From the NCBI RefSeq assembly GCF_015223055.1, contig NZ_JADFBX010000002.1:589737-653736 (forward strand): a stretch of 64,000 bases of DNA, in the 5' to 3' direction. The first letter of the stretch is position 1. Each line of letters opens with the position of its first letter. The notes beneath the pieces are model-generated. The model saw nothing but the letters and a program-made list of their open reading frames with translations. It did no database searches and had not been told where the DNA came from. A program made the position numbers and the translations under genes. Below, piece after piece: positions 30,132-38,256 of the stretch. The DNA comes from Pedobacter sp. MC2016-24 (GTDB lineage: Bacteria > Bacteroidota > Bacteroidia > Sphingobacteriales > Sphingobacteriaceae).

Positions 30132-30261
30132 GCCCGGCAAATGAAGGGATAAAACCCGAAACTTGCGAACTATTACGCATATTTGAGAAATTATATATAA
30201 ATTGATGGGACGATCGTTGTCTACTAATCTTATCTAAAATAATTATAACTGGTTATTATAC

Positions 30262-31230
30262 ATGCAAATTCCGCAAACTCCATTTTATAAGAGAAGCGCC
30301 TTTATTTATCTCAGCATAGCTTGCGCTGCCTTGATTTTTACAGGCATAGCTGCAATGTTTCACAACAACCAGCCTGGTAGTAAGATTAAAAACTTCCCTG
30401 ATCAGCTGGTTACTCATGATGTTCCTCCCGGTGGTAACAAGGCCGTTTTGACATTGGAAGATGGGAAAACCATTACACTAAATGAAGTGCCTAATGGGAA
30501 GTTAGCTGATCAATCCGGAGTTGAGGTCACTAAAACTGGTCATGGTGAATTAACCTTTCATAAGGAGGCTGATATTCCCGTACAGACTGGCGTGATGAAT
30601 ACGATTGCCACGCCAAATGGAGGTACTTATCAGCTTACTTTGCCGGATGGTAGCCGGGTATGGCTCAATGCGGCATCGAAGTTGTCTTTCCCGACATCAT
30701 TTTATGGCATGAAGGAAAGACGCGTAACTTTAAGTGGTGAAGCTTATTTTGAGATCGTATCAGACGGAGCCAGGGCTTTTAAGGTGATGACAAACCGAGG
30801 CGAAGTACATGTTAATGAGGCACATTTTAACATCAACGGCTACCTTGACGAGACGTGGGCAAAAGTAACACTCTTTAAAGGATCAGCAAAGGTTGGCCTC
30901 ACAACTTCCCAGCCGGTCACCCTTGTTCCTGGTCAGCAGGCTATTGTTAATCAGGGAACTATTCAACTGCTCAACATTGATTTAGCCGATGTTTTAGCCT
31001 GGAAAAATGGAATCTTTGTTTTCAAAGAAGCTCCTCTGGAAAGCATCATGAAAGAAATCTCCCGTTGGTATGATGTGGATGTAGTTTACATGAATATTGA
31101 TAAGAACAAGTTGTATACCGCGACCGCCCCATGCGCTGAAAATGTATCGACAGTCTTAAAACAATTGGAATTGTCTGGCGGTGTACATTTTCAAATAGAA
31201 GAAGGGCGGATTTTGGCAACCGGACTTTAA
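30262..31230 (+). CDS. FecR-like protein lacking the cytoplasmic anti-sigma region
   Basis: A 322-residue protein. After about 11 residues there is one membrane helix (SAFIYLSIACAALIFTGIAAMF), then a FecR domain (GGTYQLTLPDGSRVWLNAASKLSFP, GEAYFEIVSDGARAFKVMTNRGEVHV, about residues 115-215) and a DUF4974-like C-terminal domain (FVFKEAPLESIMKEISRWYDVDVVY). The other FecR in the window has about 90 cytoplasmic residues before its helix; here that part is missing, and no ECF sigma or SusC gene is adjacent. It is therefore an orphan, possibly a periplasmic decoy or a remnant. Open reading frame is intact. Confidence 0.85.
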   Translation: MQIPQTPFYKRSAFIYLSIACAALIFTGIAAMFHNNQPGSKIKNFPDQLVTHDVPPGGNKAVLTLEDGKTITLNEVPNGKLADQSGVEVTKTGHGELTFHKEADIPVQTGVMNTIATPNGGTYQLTLPDGSRVWLNAASKLSFPTSFYGMKERRVTLSGEAYFEIVSDGARAFKVMTNRGEVHVNEAHFNINGYLDETWAKVTLFKGSAKVGLTTSQPVTLVPGQQAIVNQGTIQLLNIDLADVLAWKNGIFVFKEAPLESIMKEISRWYDVDVVYMNIDKNKLYTATAPCAENVSTVLKQLELSGGVHFQIEEGRILATGL

Positions 31231-31233
31231 AAT

Positions 31234-33507
31234 CTAATGTTCGTTTACATAACTCTTAAAATACCCACACTCCTTGATGATTTCCTGGTAAAACTTGGTA
31301 TTGTCGTATTCATTGTTTAAAATGGAAAAGTATGCTCCATAAAACACCGGTTCAATAGTTACGGTCCATTCGTTGCCATTGCTGTTCTCAGGTTTAGTAT
31401 AAACCAGATTGTAGCTCTCATTTTTCTCGCACTTACTGGCCATAAAAGTACAACGGGCCTTTTGTTCGTTTGTTTTGGCAGCACGTAGCGCGATTAAATA
31501 ATACTTTTCTGCAATTTTGTTGGAAAGTAACATGCTTCTGAAAGCTATAGGAATTTCGAATGGGGTGTTTCCACCAGACTGCATCACTTCTCCTGAATAG
31601 AATATTCTGGAATTTCCGTAAAAACTCATGTTATAAAAGGCATTGGCAATCAGGATGGCATTTTCATATACATTTGTTCCCTTTTTGATTTGCGATTTCA
31701 TCAGTTGTATGGTCTTGAGCACATCCATGGAATATATTTCTTTACTTTGTTTCCGCTGATGGTCACAATCGTGACAATCGTTAATCCGCATCGTAAAGGG
31801 ATTGGCCAGCATTTTGTCACCCTCGCTTTCACTTTTTGTCATCATGGCAATGGCTTCGTCAATTTTATCCTGATACGCCAATACCTGTGCCTGGTGGTAA
31901 TAGAGATCCTGCAAATCAAATGGATAATAACGCAGCATGGTTTTTTCAAAAGCTGTTTTGTTGGGCTTCTGCAAGAGCGTTTTCATTTGTTCTATATTGT
32001 TGTTCTGAATGTAGAAATCCGTGTAGTTTTCCAGGGCATTGGCTTTGACCAATTCTCCCTGTTTTTTATAAATACCTGCAATCTGGTGTAAACTGGAATC
32101 TAGTGCATAAGCAAAACGTAAAGAAGATATGGTGTCTTTACCGGTTTTGAGATCTGCAAACCAATTTAATGGCGCTACCATTTTTGCTTCAACTTCAGGA
32201 TCTATTTTTTTAAGTTCTTTTACGTACAGAACCCAGTCCAGAATCTGATATTGGGCCATAACCAATTTATCGCCTGGAGGTAACTGGGGTTTTGCAGCCT
32301 GATAAAATGTCTTTGCTGCGGTATAATTGTGCGATAGGTAATTGAGATACCCGGCAGCCAGGTTCCAGAAATAAGGCTTGGCCGTGTTGTTTTTTAAAGC
32401 AATATTGCTGATCGCTGTAGTATTTTGTTTCAACTCTCTCTTTTCAGCACTATCTAAAGAGCTTAAACCATTGCCTCCACTAATGTGATATTCAGTAATG
32501 TTAATAATTCTAGCCAGCAGTAAGTCTAACTTGTCTGATTTTGGATCTAGCGCTTCAATTTGACCAATAGCCCTTAATGGGTCGTAATTGATACCCAGCA
32601 TATGCCACAAGGTGGCACGTTCTTCATTGGTTTTAGCTAAGGTGAGTGTCTTATTCCAGTCTGCCTCTTCCTGGGGATGAAAACTCCATTCACTTGGGAT
32701 TTTGGCTTCCACGGAGTAATTGTAACACAGGCTGTTCAGGTAATTGGAAACTGCATAGTTTTTATGTTGATAATGCCAACCCGCCACGTAACCTAATGTT
32801 CTGTAATGCATCATGTTTTGCGGGAAGCTGTTTTTACTGGCCTCAAACGTTTTCAAGGTTTTTGAAGCCTCAGGTAGTAAGGTCGAGTCACTTTTTTCTG
32901 AAAAATAATAATACCGTACCAATTGAAACCATAGGCGTTGTTTGATAAAGGCATCTTTTGATTTTTTGAAGCTTTTAACCAGGCTCGCTTCAAATTCAAC
33001 AGGAGGCTTTACGGCAGGTTGAGGCTCCCAGGAGTACATCACATCGGTAGCGGCGAATTTCTCGGCAGATTTGGCTAGCGACAAATAATCAAAAAAGGCT
33101 TTTAATTTTTTCTTGTCTGCTTTTAAACTATTGGATTGATAGGCTGAATCTATACCGGCTGCGGATGCTTTTAACAGTAAATGGTTCAGAATGCCCGAGT
33201 CTACTTTTTTATCGAAGTAGCTATACCAGTCGCTCACCACCTGATCATTGTAACGTTCCGTATTTTTGTCATAAGGTGAATCGTAACCGCCACCGTAATA
33301 ACTGATATATTCTGCATAAAAAAAAGGAGTGTACTCCGGAGAAACAAAGGCCTCCGGACTAAAGCTAGAGTACTGGTAATCGTATCCATAGTCGGCACAT
33401 GCCCATACTATTCCTCCAACAGATAGGGAGCAAAAGCTAAAAACGAGCAGAAATTTCCTGGAAATCTTTTGCTTTAAATGCTGATAAATTGAGGTTGCCG
33501 AGTTCAT
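31234..33507 (-). CDS. Large secreted protein of unknown function
   Basis: A 757-residue protein I cannot assign. A signal peptide (KQKISRKFLLVFSFCSLSVGGIVWACA) is followed by a Tyr/Phe-rich segment (YGYDYQYSSFSPEAFVSPEYTPFF), then long helical regions reminiscent of TPR-like repeats (YYHQAQVLAYQDKIDEAIAMM; KNYAVSNYLNSLC). Similar large proteins with an aromatic N-terminus occur in Bacteroidota, from memory without a known role. Its first 71 bases lie inside the end of the upstream gene in another frame, so the two genes are translationally linked. It ends 3 bp from the convergent FecR-like gene. Confidence 0.82.
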   Translation of the reverse strand: MNSATSIYQHLKQKISRKFLLVFSFCSLSVGGIVWACADYGYDYQYSSFSPEAFVSPEYTPFFYAEYISYYGGGYDSPYDKNTERYNDQVVSDWYSYFDKKVDSGILNHLLLKASAAGIDSAYQSNSLKADKKKLKAFFDYLSLAKSAEKFAATDVMYSWEPQPAVKPPVEFEASLVKSFKKSKDAFIKQRLWFQLVRYYYFSEKSDSTLLPEASKTLKTFEASKNSFPQNMMHYRTLGYVAGWHYQHKNYAVSNYLNSLCYNYSVEAKIPSEWSFHPQEEADWNKTLTLAKTNEERATLWHMLGINYDPLRAIGQIEALDPKSDKLDLLLARIINITEYHISGGNGLSSLDSAEKRELKQNTTAISNIALKNNTAKPYFWNLAAGYLNYLSHNYTAAKTFYQAAKPQLPPGDKLVMAQYQILDWVLYVKELKKIDPEVEAKMVAPLNWFADLKTGKDTISSLRFAYALDSSLHQIAGIYKKQGELVKANALENYTDFYIQNNNIEQMKTLLQKPNKTAFEKTMLRYYPFDLQDLYYHQAQVLAYQDKIDEAIAMMTKSESEGDKMLANPFTMRINDCHDCDHQRKQSKEIYSMDVLKTIQLMKSQIKKGTNVYENAILIANAFYNMSFYGNSRIFYSGEVMQSGGNTPFEIPIAFRSMLLSNKIAEKYYLIALRAAKTNEQKARCTFMASKCEKNESYNLVYTKPENSNGNEWTVTIEPVFYGAYFSILNNEYDNTKFYQEIIKECGYFKSYVNEH

Positions 33508-34483
33508 AATAGATAATTGTTCTTGTTGTATCTGTATTTAAATGAGTAGATAATTGTTGCGCTGCCTGTTGTAACAATTGCGGTGTGCTTTCTTCCAGTT
33601 TAAAGAGGTCGCCTGTTTTTACGTAAACCCCAGCTGTAAAAAAGTTATCAATTGCCTCATAAACATTTTCATTGACCGTGGGTTTGTAACGCATTTTGTT
33701 TTCCAGTTCTGCCACGCCGATCTTAGCATATACCTGTATGATTTTTCCGGAACGGATTTGTAATGACCAGGAAAATACAGGTAGTGCAACATCCAGGGGG
33801 AGTAGGTATTGATTTAGCGTGCCAATATAGGCAGCTGCATCTTTTGTATTGTAAATGGAATTTGGTGTTTTAGGATCGGCAGATAATTTTCCCATGTTGT
33901 AAAACATCAATGTTCCACGGTCTACAGGCGGTACACCAGTCTTAAACTGGTACTTGATCTGGTGTAAACGGATGGTTGCTTCCAGTTTCTTTTTACTAAT
34001 TGTACGCAACTGTTTTAAAAAGCTAAAGTATGTTGCTTTGGTGCTTAACGTCCAGTCACAATCGATTTGAATAGCCTGATATACGATATGGTTTTTGCGG
34101 GCCAACTGTTCCAATAATTGGTTGCTATTGCGCACCAGGCTGTCGATGCCTGCCGGGCTAAGCTTTTCAAAGGTTTGGTTGGTAATGAAAATTACGGGTG
34201 TAATGTGACGACCCGGGGTAGTGGTCTGGAAATTAACAATTGCTTCGGGATAAGGAAGCTTGGTTTTTGTATTCCATTTGATGTCAAAAAAACGGATATA
34301 GAGTTTGTTGTTTCCGGTTTTTTCCAGGAGTTCTGTTTGTGCGGCGTTGAGTTTGAAATTTTGTTTCCAATAATAGTATGCCGTGTTAGATTGGCTGTTT
34401 TTTGTACAGGAATCGCAAAATACTGTCAATGAAATGAGACAGATGATCTTGAGATGGCGTAAACATGGCAAATTATTGGACAT
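33437..34483 (-). CDS. Predicted secreted TIM-barrel-like protein of unknown function
   Basis: A 348-residue protein. The N-terminus (LKIICLISLTVFCDSCTKNS) is a signal peptide with a likely lipid-modified cysteine. Repeated beta-alpha units such as KLYIRFFDIKW, PVIFITNQTF, YQAIQIDCDWTLSTKATYFSFLKQLR, LEATIRLHQIKY and GTLMFYNMGK suggest a TIM-barrel related to glycoside-hydrolase-like proteins; DCDWT could be part of an active site. I cannot name the family. It is the first gene of a two-gene module with the overlapping 757-residue protein. Confidence 0.8.
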   Translation of the reverse strand: MSNNLPCLRHLKIICLISLTVFCDSCTKNSQSNTAYYYWKQNFKLNAAQTELLEKTGNNKLYIRFFDIKWNTKTKLPYPEAIVNFQTTTPGRHITPVIFITNQTFEKLSPAGIDSLVRNSNQLLEQLARKNHIVYQAIQIDCDWTLSTKATYFSFLKQLRTISKKKLEATIRLHQIKYQFKTGVPPVDRGTLMFYNMGKLSADPKTPNSIYNTKDAAAYIGTLNQYLLPLDVALPVFSWSLQIRSGKIIQVYAKIGVAELENKMRYKPTVNENVYEAIDNFFTAGVYVKTGDLFKLEESTPQLLQQAAQQLSTHLNTDTTRTIIYYELGNLNLSAFKAKDFQEISARF

Positions 34484-34531
34484 GTTTTAAGGTGTTCAAT
34501 AATTCCGCCAAGTTTAAGTCTTTAACAATGA

Positions 34532-34560
34532 CAAAGGGGCAGCTGTAAACCACCCCTTTG
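34532..34560. terminator. Hairpin between the TlpA-like gene and the two-gene secreted module
   Basis: CAAAGGGG (34532-34539) and CCCCTTTG (34553-34560) form a perfect 8-bp stem with a 13-base loop. No proper T tract follows on either strand, so termination is only possible. Confidence 0.4.
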
Positions 34561-34587
34561 CTATCTTGCTATAAATAAATGTAATCC

Positions 34588-35793
34588 TTAAAATTTTGCT
34601 CCGAATTTATTTCCGTAAAGTTCGATCAGTTTTTTATCCATCCAAAGTCCCCTCATATTTCTCGTCACAATTTCTCCATTAGGGTTAAGTAATACACAGG
34701 TTGGAATGCCATTGAAATTGTAGATTTTAGAGAAATCACCTGTAAATGCTTTTAAATCGGATACCTGTAACCAGGTCATCTGTTCATCTGCAACGGCCTT
34801 TAGCCATTTGGCTTTATCATCGTCCATTGAGATGCTGATCACTTCAAACCCCGCAGGATGGTACAGTTCATAAGCTTCTTTTAAATGCGGAATGTCTGCC
34901 CTGCATGGCCCGCACCAGGAAGCCCAGAATTCTAACAGCGTATACTTTCCTTTGCCGGCATGATCTGATAATTTTACCGGGTTACCATCTTTGTCCTGGA
35001 AAGCAAAATCAACAAATTTTGAACCTACCGCAGTTTTTTTAATTGCGGTTGCTTTTTCAACCAGGTTTTTACCACCTGCAGTGCTTCTAAGTTGAGGCGA
35101 AAGCGTAGCCAGGGTTTCGTCTATTTGCTTTGCATTAAAAGAGCCAATGTTCTTTTTCGCAACATATAGTGCAACAGGACTTGCATTGTTCTGTTTGATG
35201 AAATTACGTACGTAAACAAGTAAATTTTCTTTAGTTACATCAATGGCATCCACTAGTTTGATTCCTACTGATATGGGCGCCTTCGGTTTGTCCTTTCCAG
35301 GATTCAGATAACTGATATATGCATCAAAGGCCGTGCTGTTTAGTTTCTTTAAAGGTTCATAACCATTGATGTATTTTAAAAACAGATCCTGTGCGGCCGA
35401 GCCTTTCACTTTTACTTTTTCGTAAGGATAACCGCCAGAATAGTTAAGTTCCAGCTCGGACAGGTTACTGTCTATAGGGGCATGCACACTGATGTTTTTA
35501 TTTTCTATAAACAAGGGAATGGCTGACCTGAACCTTTGTTTGGGAAGTCTGTCAAAAACAATGGTGTAATATTGGGGGTAGGGTACACTACCTTTAAATT
35601 CAAATGTCCCATTTTTAACAACGGTGCTGTCCTGTGGCTTAGCTGATGTTTCGTCAGCAATCAGGTAAGCTTTTCGCCCTTCGGCGATTCCGGTAACGGT
35701 TCCTTGAATGGTAAAACTGTTTTTTGTCTGGCTGTATCCTTTAAATTGGTTTAGTACAGTAAAAAGAATACAGATGATAGTTGCTTTTTTCAT
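34588..35793 (-). CDS. TlpA-like thiol-disulfide protein with DUF4369 domain
   Basis: A 401-residue secreted protein: signal peptide MKKATIICILFTVLNQFKGYSQ, a DUF4369-type beta domain at about 25-130, a helical middle, and a C-terminal AhpC-TSA/thioredoxin domain (about 260-401) with WASWCGPC; the redox cysteines are Cys294 and Cys297. GIPTCVLLNPNGEIVTRN contains the cis-Pro. Such proteins reduce periplasmic disulfides. It is the last gene of the second SusCD operon, 24 bp after the DUF4465-like gene, a common position in Bacteroidota loci. Confidence 0.93.
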   Translation of the reverse strand: MKKATIICILFTVLNQFKGYSQTKNSFTIQGTVTGIAEGRKAYLIADETSAKPQDSTVVKNGTFEFKGSVPYPQYYTIVFDRLPKQRFRSAIPLFIENKNISVHAPIDSNLSELELNYSGGYPYEKVKVKGSAAQDLFLKYINGYEPLKKLNSTAFDAYISYLNPGKDKPKAPISVGIKLVDAIDVTKENLLVYVRNFIKQNNASPVALYVAKKNIGSFNAKQIDETLATLSPQLRSTAGGKNLVEKATAIKKTAVGSKFVDFAFQDKDGNPVKLSDHAGKGKYTLLEFWASWCGPCRADIPHLKEAYELYHPAGFEVISISMDDDKAKWLKAVADEQMTWLQVSDLKAFTGDFSKIYNFNGIPTCVLLNPNGEIVTRNMRGLWMDKKLIELYGNKFGAKF

Positions 35794-35817
35794 GATTGTA
35801 TATTTTGAATGAATGGT

Positions 35818-36738
35818 CTATTTTTTTAATCTGATGCCATCCAGGCAGAAGTAGGGTGGAACAAGCATTTTTCCTGTACCATCCTGATAGGAAGATGATA
35901 AACTGAAAACCACACGGGTTATGGGACCGAGTGCAGTTAAGTCTACCTTATCCCAGTTTGGCAAGATGTAACTGGCGGTAGGATTGGCTGGGTCTGCAGT
36001 GGGACGAATGGCCAGATAATAGTCGACTGAGCCAGTCGCCGAGCTCCCATTATAGCCCTTTACTGTAAGTTTTACATAACCTGTGGTTAATTTTGTCAGG
36101 TTTTGTCCACCAGGGCCCGGCAGTGTAAATCTTCCATAAAGTGCAGTCGAAGGATTCGCTATATTGATGTTTTTAACCTTAGCGCCGTTAATGTCATATT
36201 GCTGGGTAGTCGCATTCAATGTACCTGAGTATACCGAACCGTAAGTTTCCAATAGAAAGTTATAGGTGGTATTGGCTACCAGTATATGCTCAACTACTGT
36301 AGGTTTATCTATGCTAAAAGATGCATCTTCGTCTTTTACAGCGGCCACCAGGAAATTGTTGGTCTGATTGGGTTTGGTGCTGTAAACACTGAAAATACAG
36401 GAGTCTATGCAAGACTTGGTCTTTGCCGGGGTAAGGCCACCTGCGGGGGGAAAGTCCGGGCTCAGGCTCCAGGGAAAAGAGCGCCAGTTTTTGTTGGATA
36501 CTGCAAAGCCAGAAAAAGACCCATCTGGATTGTTCTTTACATTAAAAGTGAGTATTCCCGATTTATTATCACCCGATTTAAAAGGGGCCGTTGGGATTTT
36601 GAATGTAAAATCAGTCAGTTGCTGATCTTCAAAAGTAATGTCTTCCGGGTACGGAATGAGTATTTTACTGTCTTTTTTGCAGGAATAGAAAATGATGCTG
36701 TTCATGGCCAGCATCAAAAAGAGGATGTATTTATTCAT
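35818..36738 (-). CDS. DUF4465-like lipoprotein
   Basis: A 306-residue lipoprotein with lipobox IIFYSC (Cys20) followed by KKDSK. The region ITFEDQQLTDF, the phrase FAVSNKNWRSFPWS, and the C-terminal VVFSLSSSYQDGTGKMLVPPYFCLDGIRLKK fit DUF4465, a beta-sandwich with a PxYFCLD end found in SusCD loci. It lies 7 bp after the SusD gene and is likely a surface ligand-binding protein. The family assignment is from memory of these motifs. Confidence 0.75.
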   Translation of the reverse strand: MNKYILFLMLAMNSIIFYSCKKDSKILIPYPEDITFEDQQLTDFTFKIPTAPFKSGDNKSGILTFNVKNNPDGSFSGFAVSNKNWRSFPWSLSPDFPPAGGLTPAKTKSCIDSCIFSVYSTKPNQTNNFLVAAVKDEDASFSIDKPTVVEHILVANTTYNFLLETYGSVYSGTLNATTQQYDINGAKVKNINIANPSTALYGRFTLPGPGGQNLTKLTTGYVKLTVKGYNGSSATGSVDYYLAIRPTADPANPTASYILPNWDKVDLTALGPITRVVFSLSSSYQDGTGKMLVPPYFCLDGIRLKK

Positions 36739-36745
36739 AATTATA

Positions 36746-38227
36746 CTATTTTAAATCAGGGTTTTGTTCCATGAGTGGATTGTTTACGATTTCGGAGTTC
36801 GGTATTGGTCTGCACAACTTGTTTTCTTCTAATATTTTCCCGTTTTTCAGGTTTACAATCCATGGCTGACCGTTCTTTTTAAATCGCAGGGATGCAAAAA
36901 ACTCACTTCCGTTCTCCATAAAAGTTTCAGTAACCAGTTCTTTGAAGATGAGGTCCATCAGCTCGTCGGCATTGGTAGGGTTTAGTGCTGGAAGTACCGG
37001 GGTAACCCTTTTTGCGCGCATTTCATTGATTGGAGCAATAGACTGGCTTATCGAAGCACCGGTACGGGCCAATAGTTCTGCTTTCATGATGTAGAGTTCC
37101 GGAAAGCGGAAGTAATAGGCTGCATACTTCTCGTCGGGCGGGCTGGCAATTTGTCCGGCATACCTGCCCAATCTTGCCAGCTTCTTAAAAGTAAAACGCA
37201 TGGTATTGTCCCAGGTTTCTGCTCCACGTACCGGACCCGTAACCACCGGCCATCTGGGATCTGTACTAAACCAGTCTAGTCCCGCAACCAGACCTGCGGT
37301 AGCTACTCCGCCTGTAGGAAGTGGAAGTGCATTGCCTCCAATCTGGGAAAGGTAATAGGTATAAAAATATCCGCCTTTGGTTGATCGTGTACCATCATTT
37401 TCAAGATATCGTACGAACAGGTTTTCTTTGGAATCCCAGGAATTGGCATAGACATCTGAGAGATTGGCCTCCATATTAAAACTGGATGGGTGGTTACTGA
37501 TTACATCATTTACCAGAACAAGTGCAGTTTGAAGATCGGGGACAGAACCTTTATACCCGGCACGGTAAAGCAGTAATTTAGCCTTCAGCGCTTTGGCGAA
37601 TTGTTTGGATACATAACGCGGGCTGCTCAGATCAGATAGGTTGGTTATGGCAAAATCGAGGTCCTCATATATTTTTTTATAACTGTCACCTACAGAGATC
37701 CTGGCTTTCCTGATGTTATCCAGGCTTACTACCTCGTCTCTGTAAAGTAATCCAGAAGGATCGGCATCGTCTGCCCACCAATGTGTGTAGTTCCAGAGCA
37801 GGTTCGCATTGATCCAGCCTCTTAAGCAGCGTGCTTCGGCGATGAGCAGATTTTTATCGCTGGTGCTTAAGGCTGCTTCTGGTAATTTACTGATCCCTGC
37901 GATAGCGAAATTGGCAGCATTCAAACTTTTATAATAAGCTGTCCAGGCAGTGGCACTAATGGTTGTCTGGTTGTAGGACATGTCATACTCCGGAACGCTG
38001 AAACGAACGAAGCCAGCTTTTGAAGCCTGGGCAGCATAAAGGGCGCCCGACCATTCGTCGTTCTGAAAGCTGGCATAGATACCGCCAAGTGAAGCTTTGG
38101 CAGTAGCCTGATCTTTAATGGCATTGGCATCCGTTAGGTTATGGATGGGCTGGATATCCAGGTAATTTTTGCAGGATAGGGTGAATAAACTGCTTAAAAA
38201 TATTAGGGTGTATATGGTCTTTTTCAT
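36746..38227 (-). CDS. RagB/SusD-family nutrient uptake lipoprotein
   Basis: About 493 residues from the ATG at 38227, which gives MKKTIYTLIFLSSLFTLSC and a lipobox followed by KNYLDIQPIHNLTD, typical of SusD. TPR-like regions (LIAEARCLRGWINANLLWNYTHWW) and the C-terminal PELYIMKAELLARTG are family blocks. It is directly downstream of the SusC gene and upstream of the DUF4465-like and TlpA-like genes. Ligand unknown. Confidence 0.95.
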   Translation of the reverse strand: MKKTIYTLIFLSSLFTLSCKNYLDIQPIHNLTDANAIKDQATAKASLGGIYASFQNDEWSGALYAAQASKAGFVRFSVPEYDMSYNQTTISATAWTAYYKSLNAANFAIAGISKLPEAALSTSDKNLLIAEARCLRGWINANLLWNYTHWWADDADPSGLLYRDEVVSLDNIRKARISVGDSYKKIYEDLDFAITNLSDLSSPRYVSKQFAKALKAKLLLYRAGYKGSVPDLQTALVLVNDVISNHPSSFNMEANLSDVYANSWDSKENLFVRYLENDGTRSTKGGYFYTYYLSQIGGNALPLPTGGVATAGLVAGLDWFSTDPRWPVVTGPVRGAETWDNTMRFTFKKLARLGRYAGQIASPPDEKYAAYYFRFPELYIMKAELLARTGASISQSIAPINEMRAKRVTPVLPALNPTNADELMDLIFKELVTETFMENGSEFFASLRFKKNGQPWIVNLKNGKILEENKLCRPIPNSEIVNNPLMEQNPDLK

Positions 38228-38256
38228 GTTTATGCGGTTGTTGTGATTCATAACCA

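Noticed and set aside
36286..36774. 162-codon plus-strand frame opposite the DUF4465-like gene
   Set aside because: Overlaps conserved lipoprotein sequence on the other strand and has no recognisable features.
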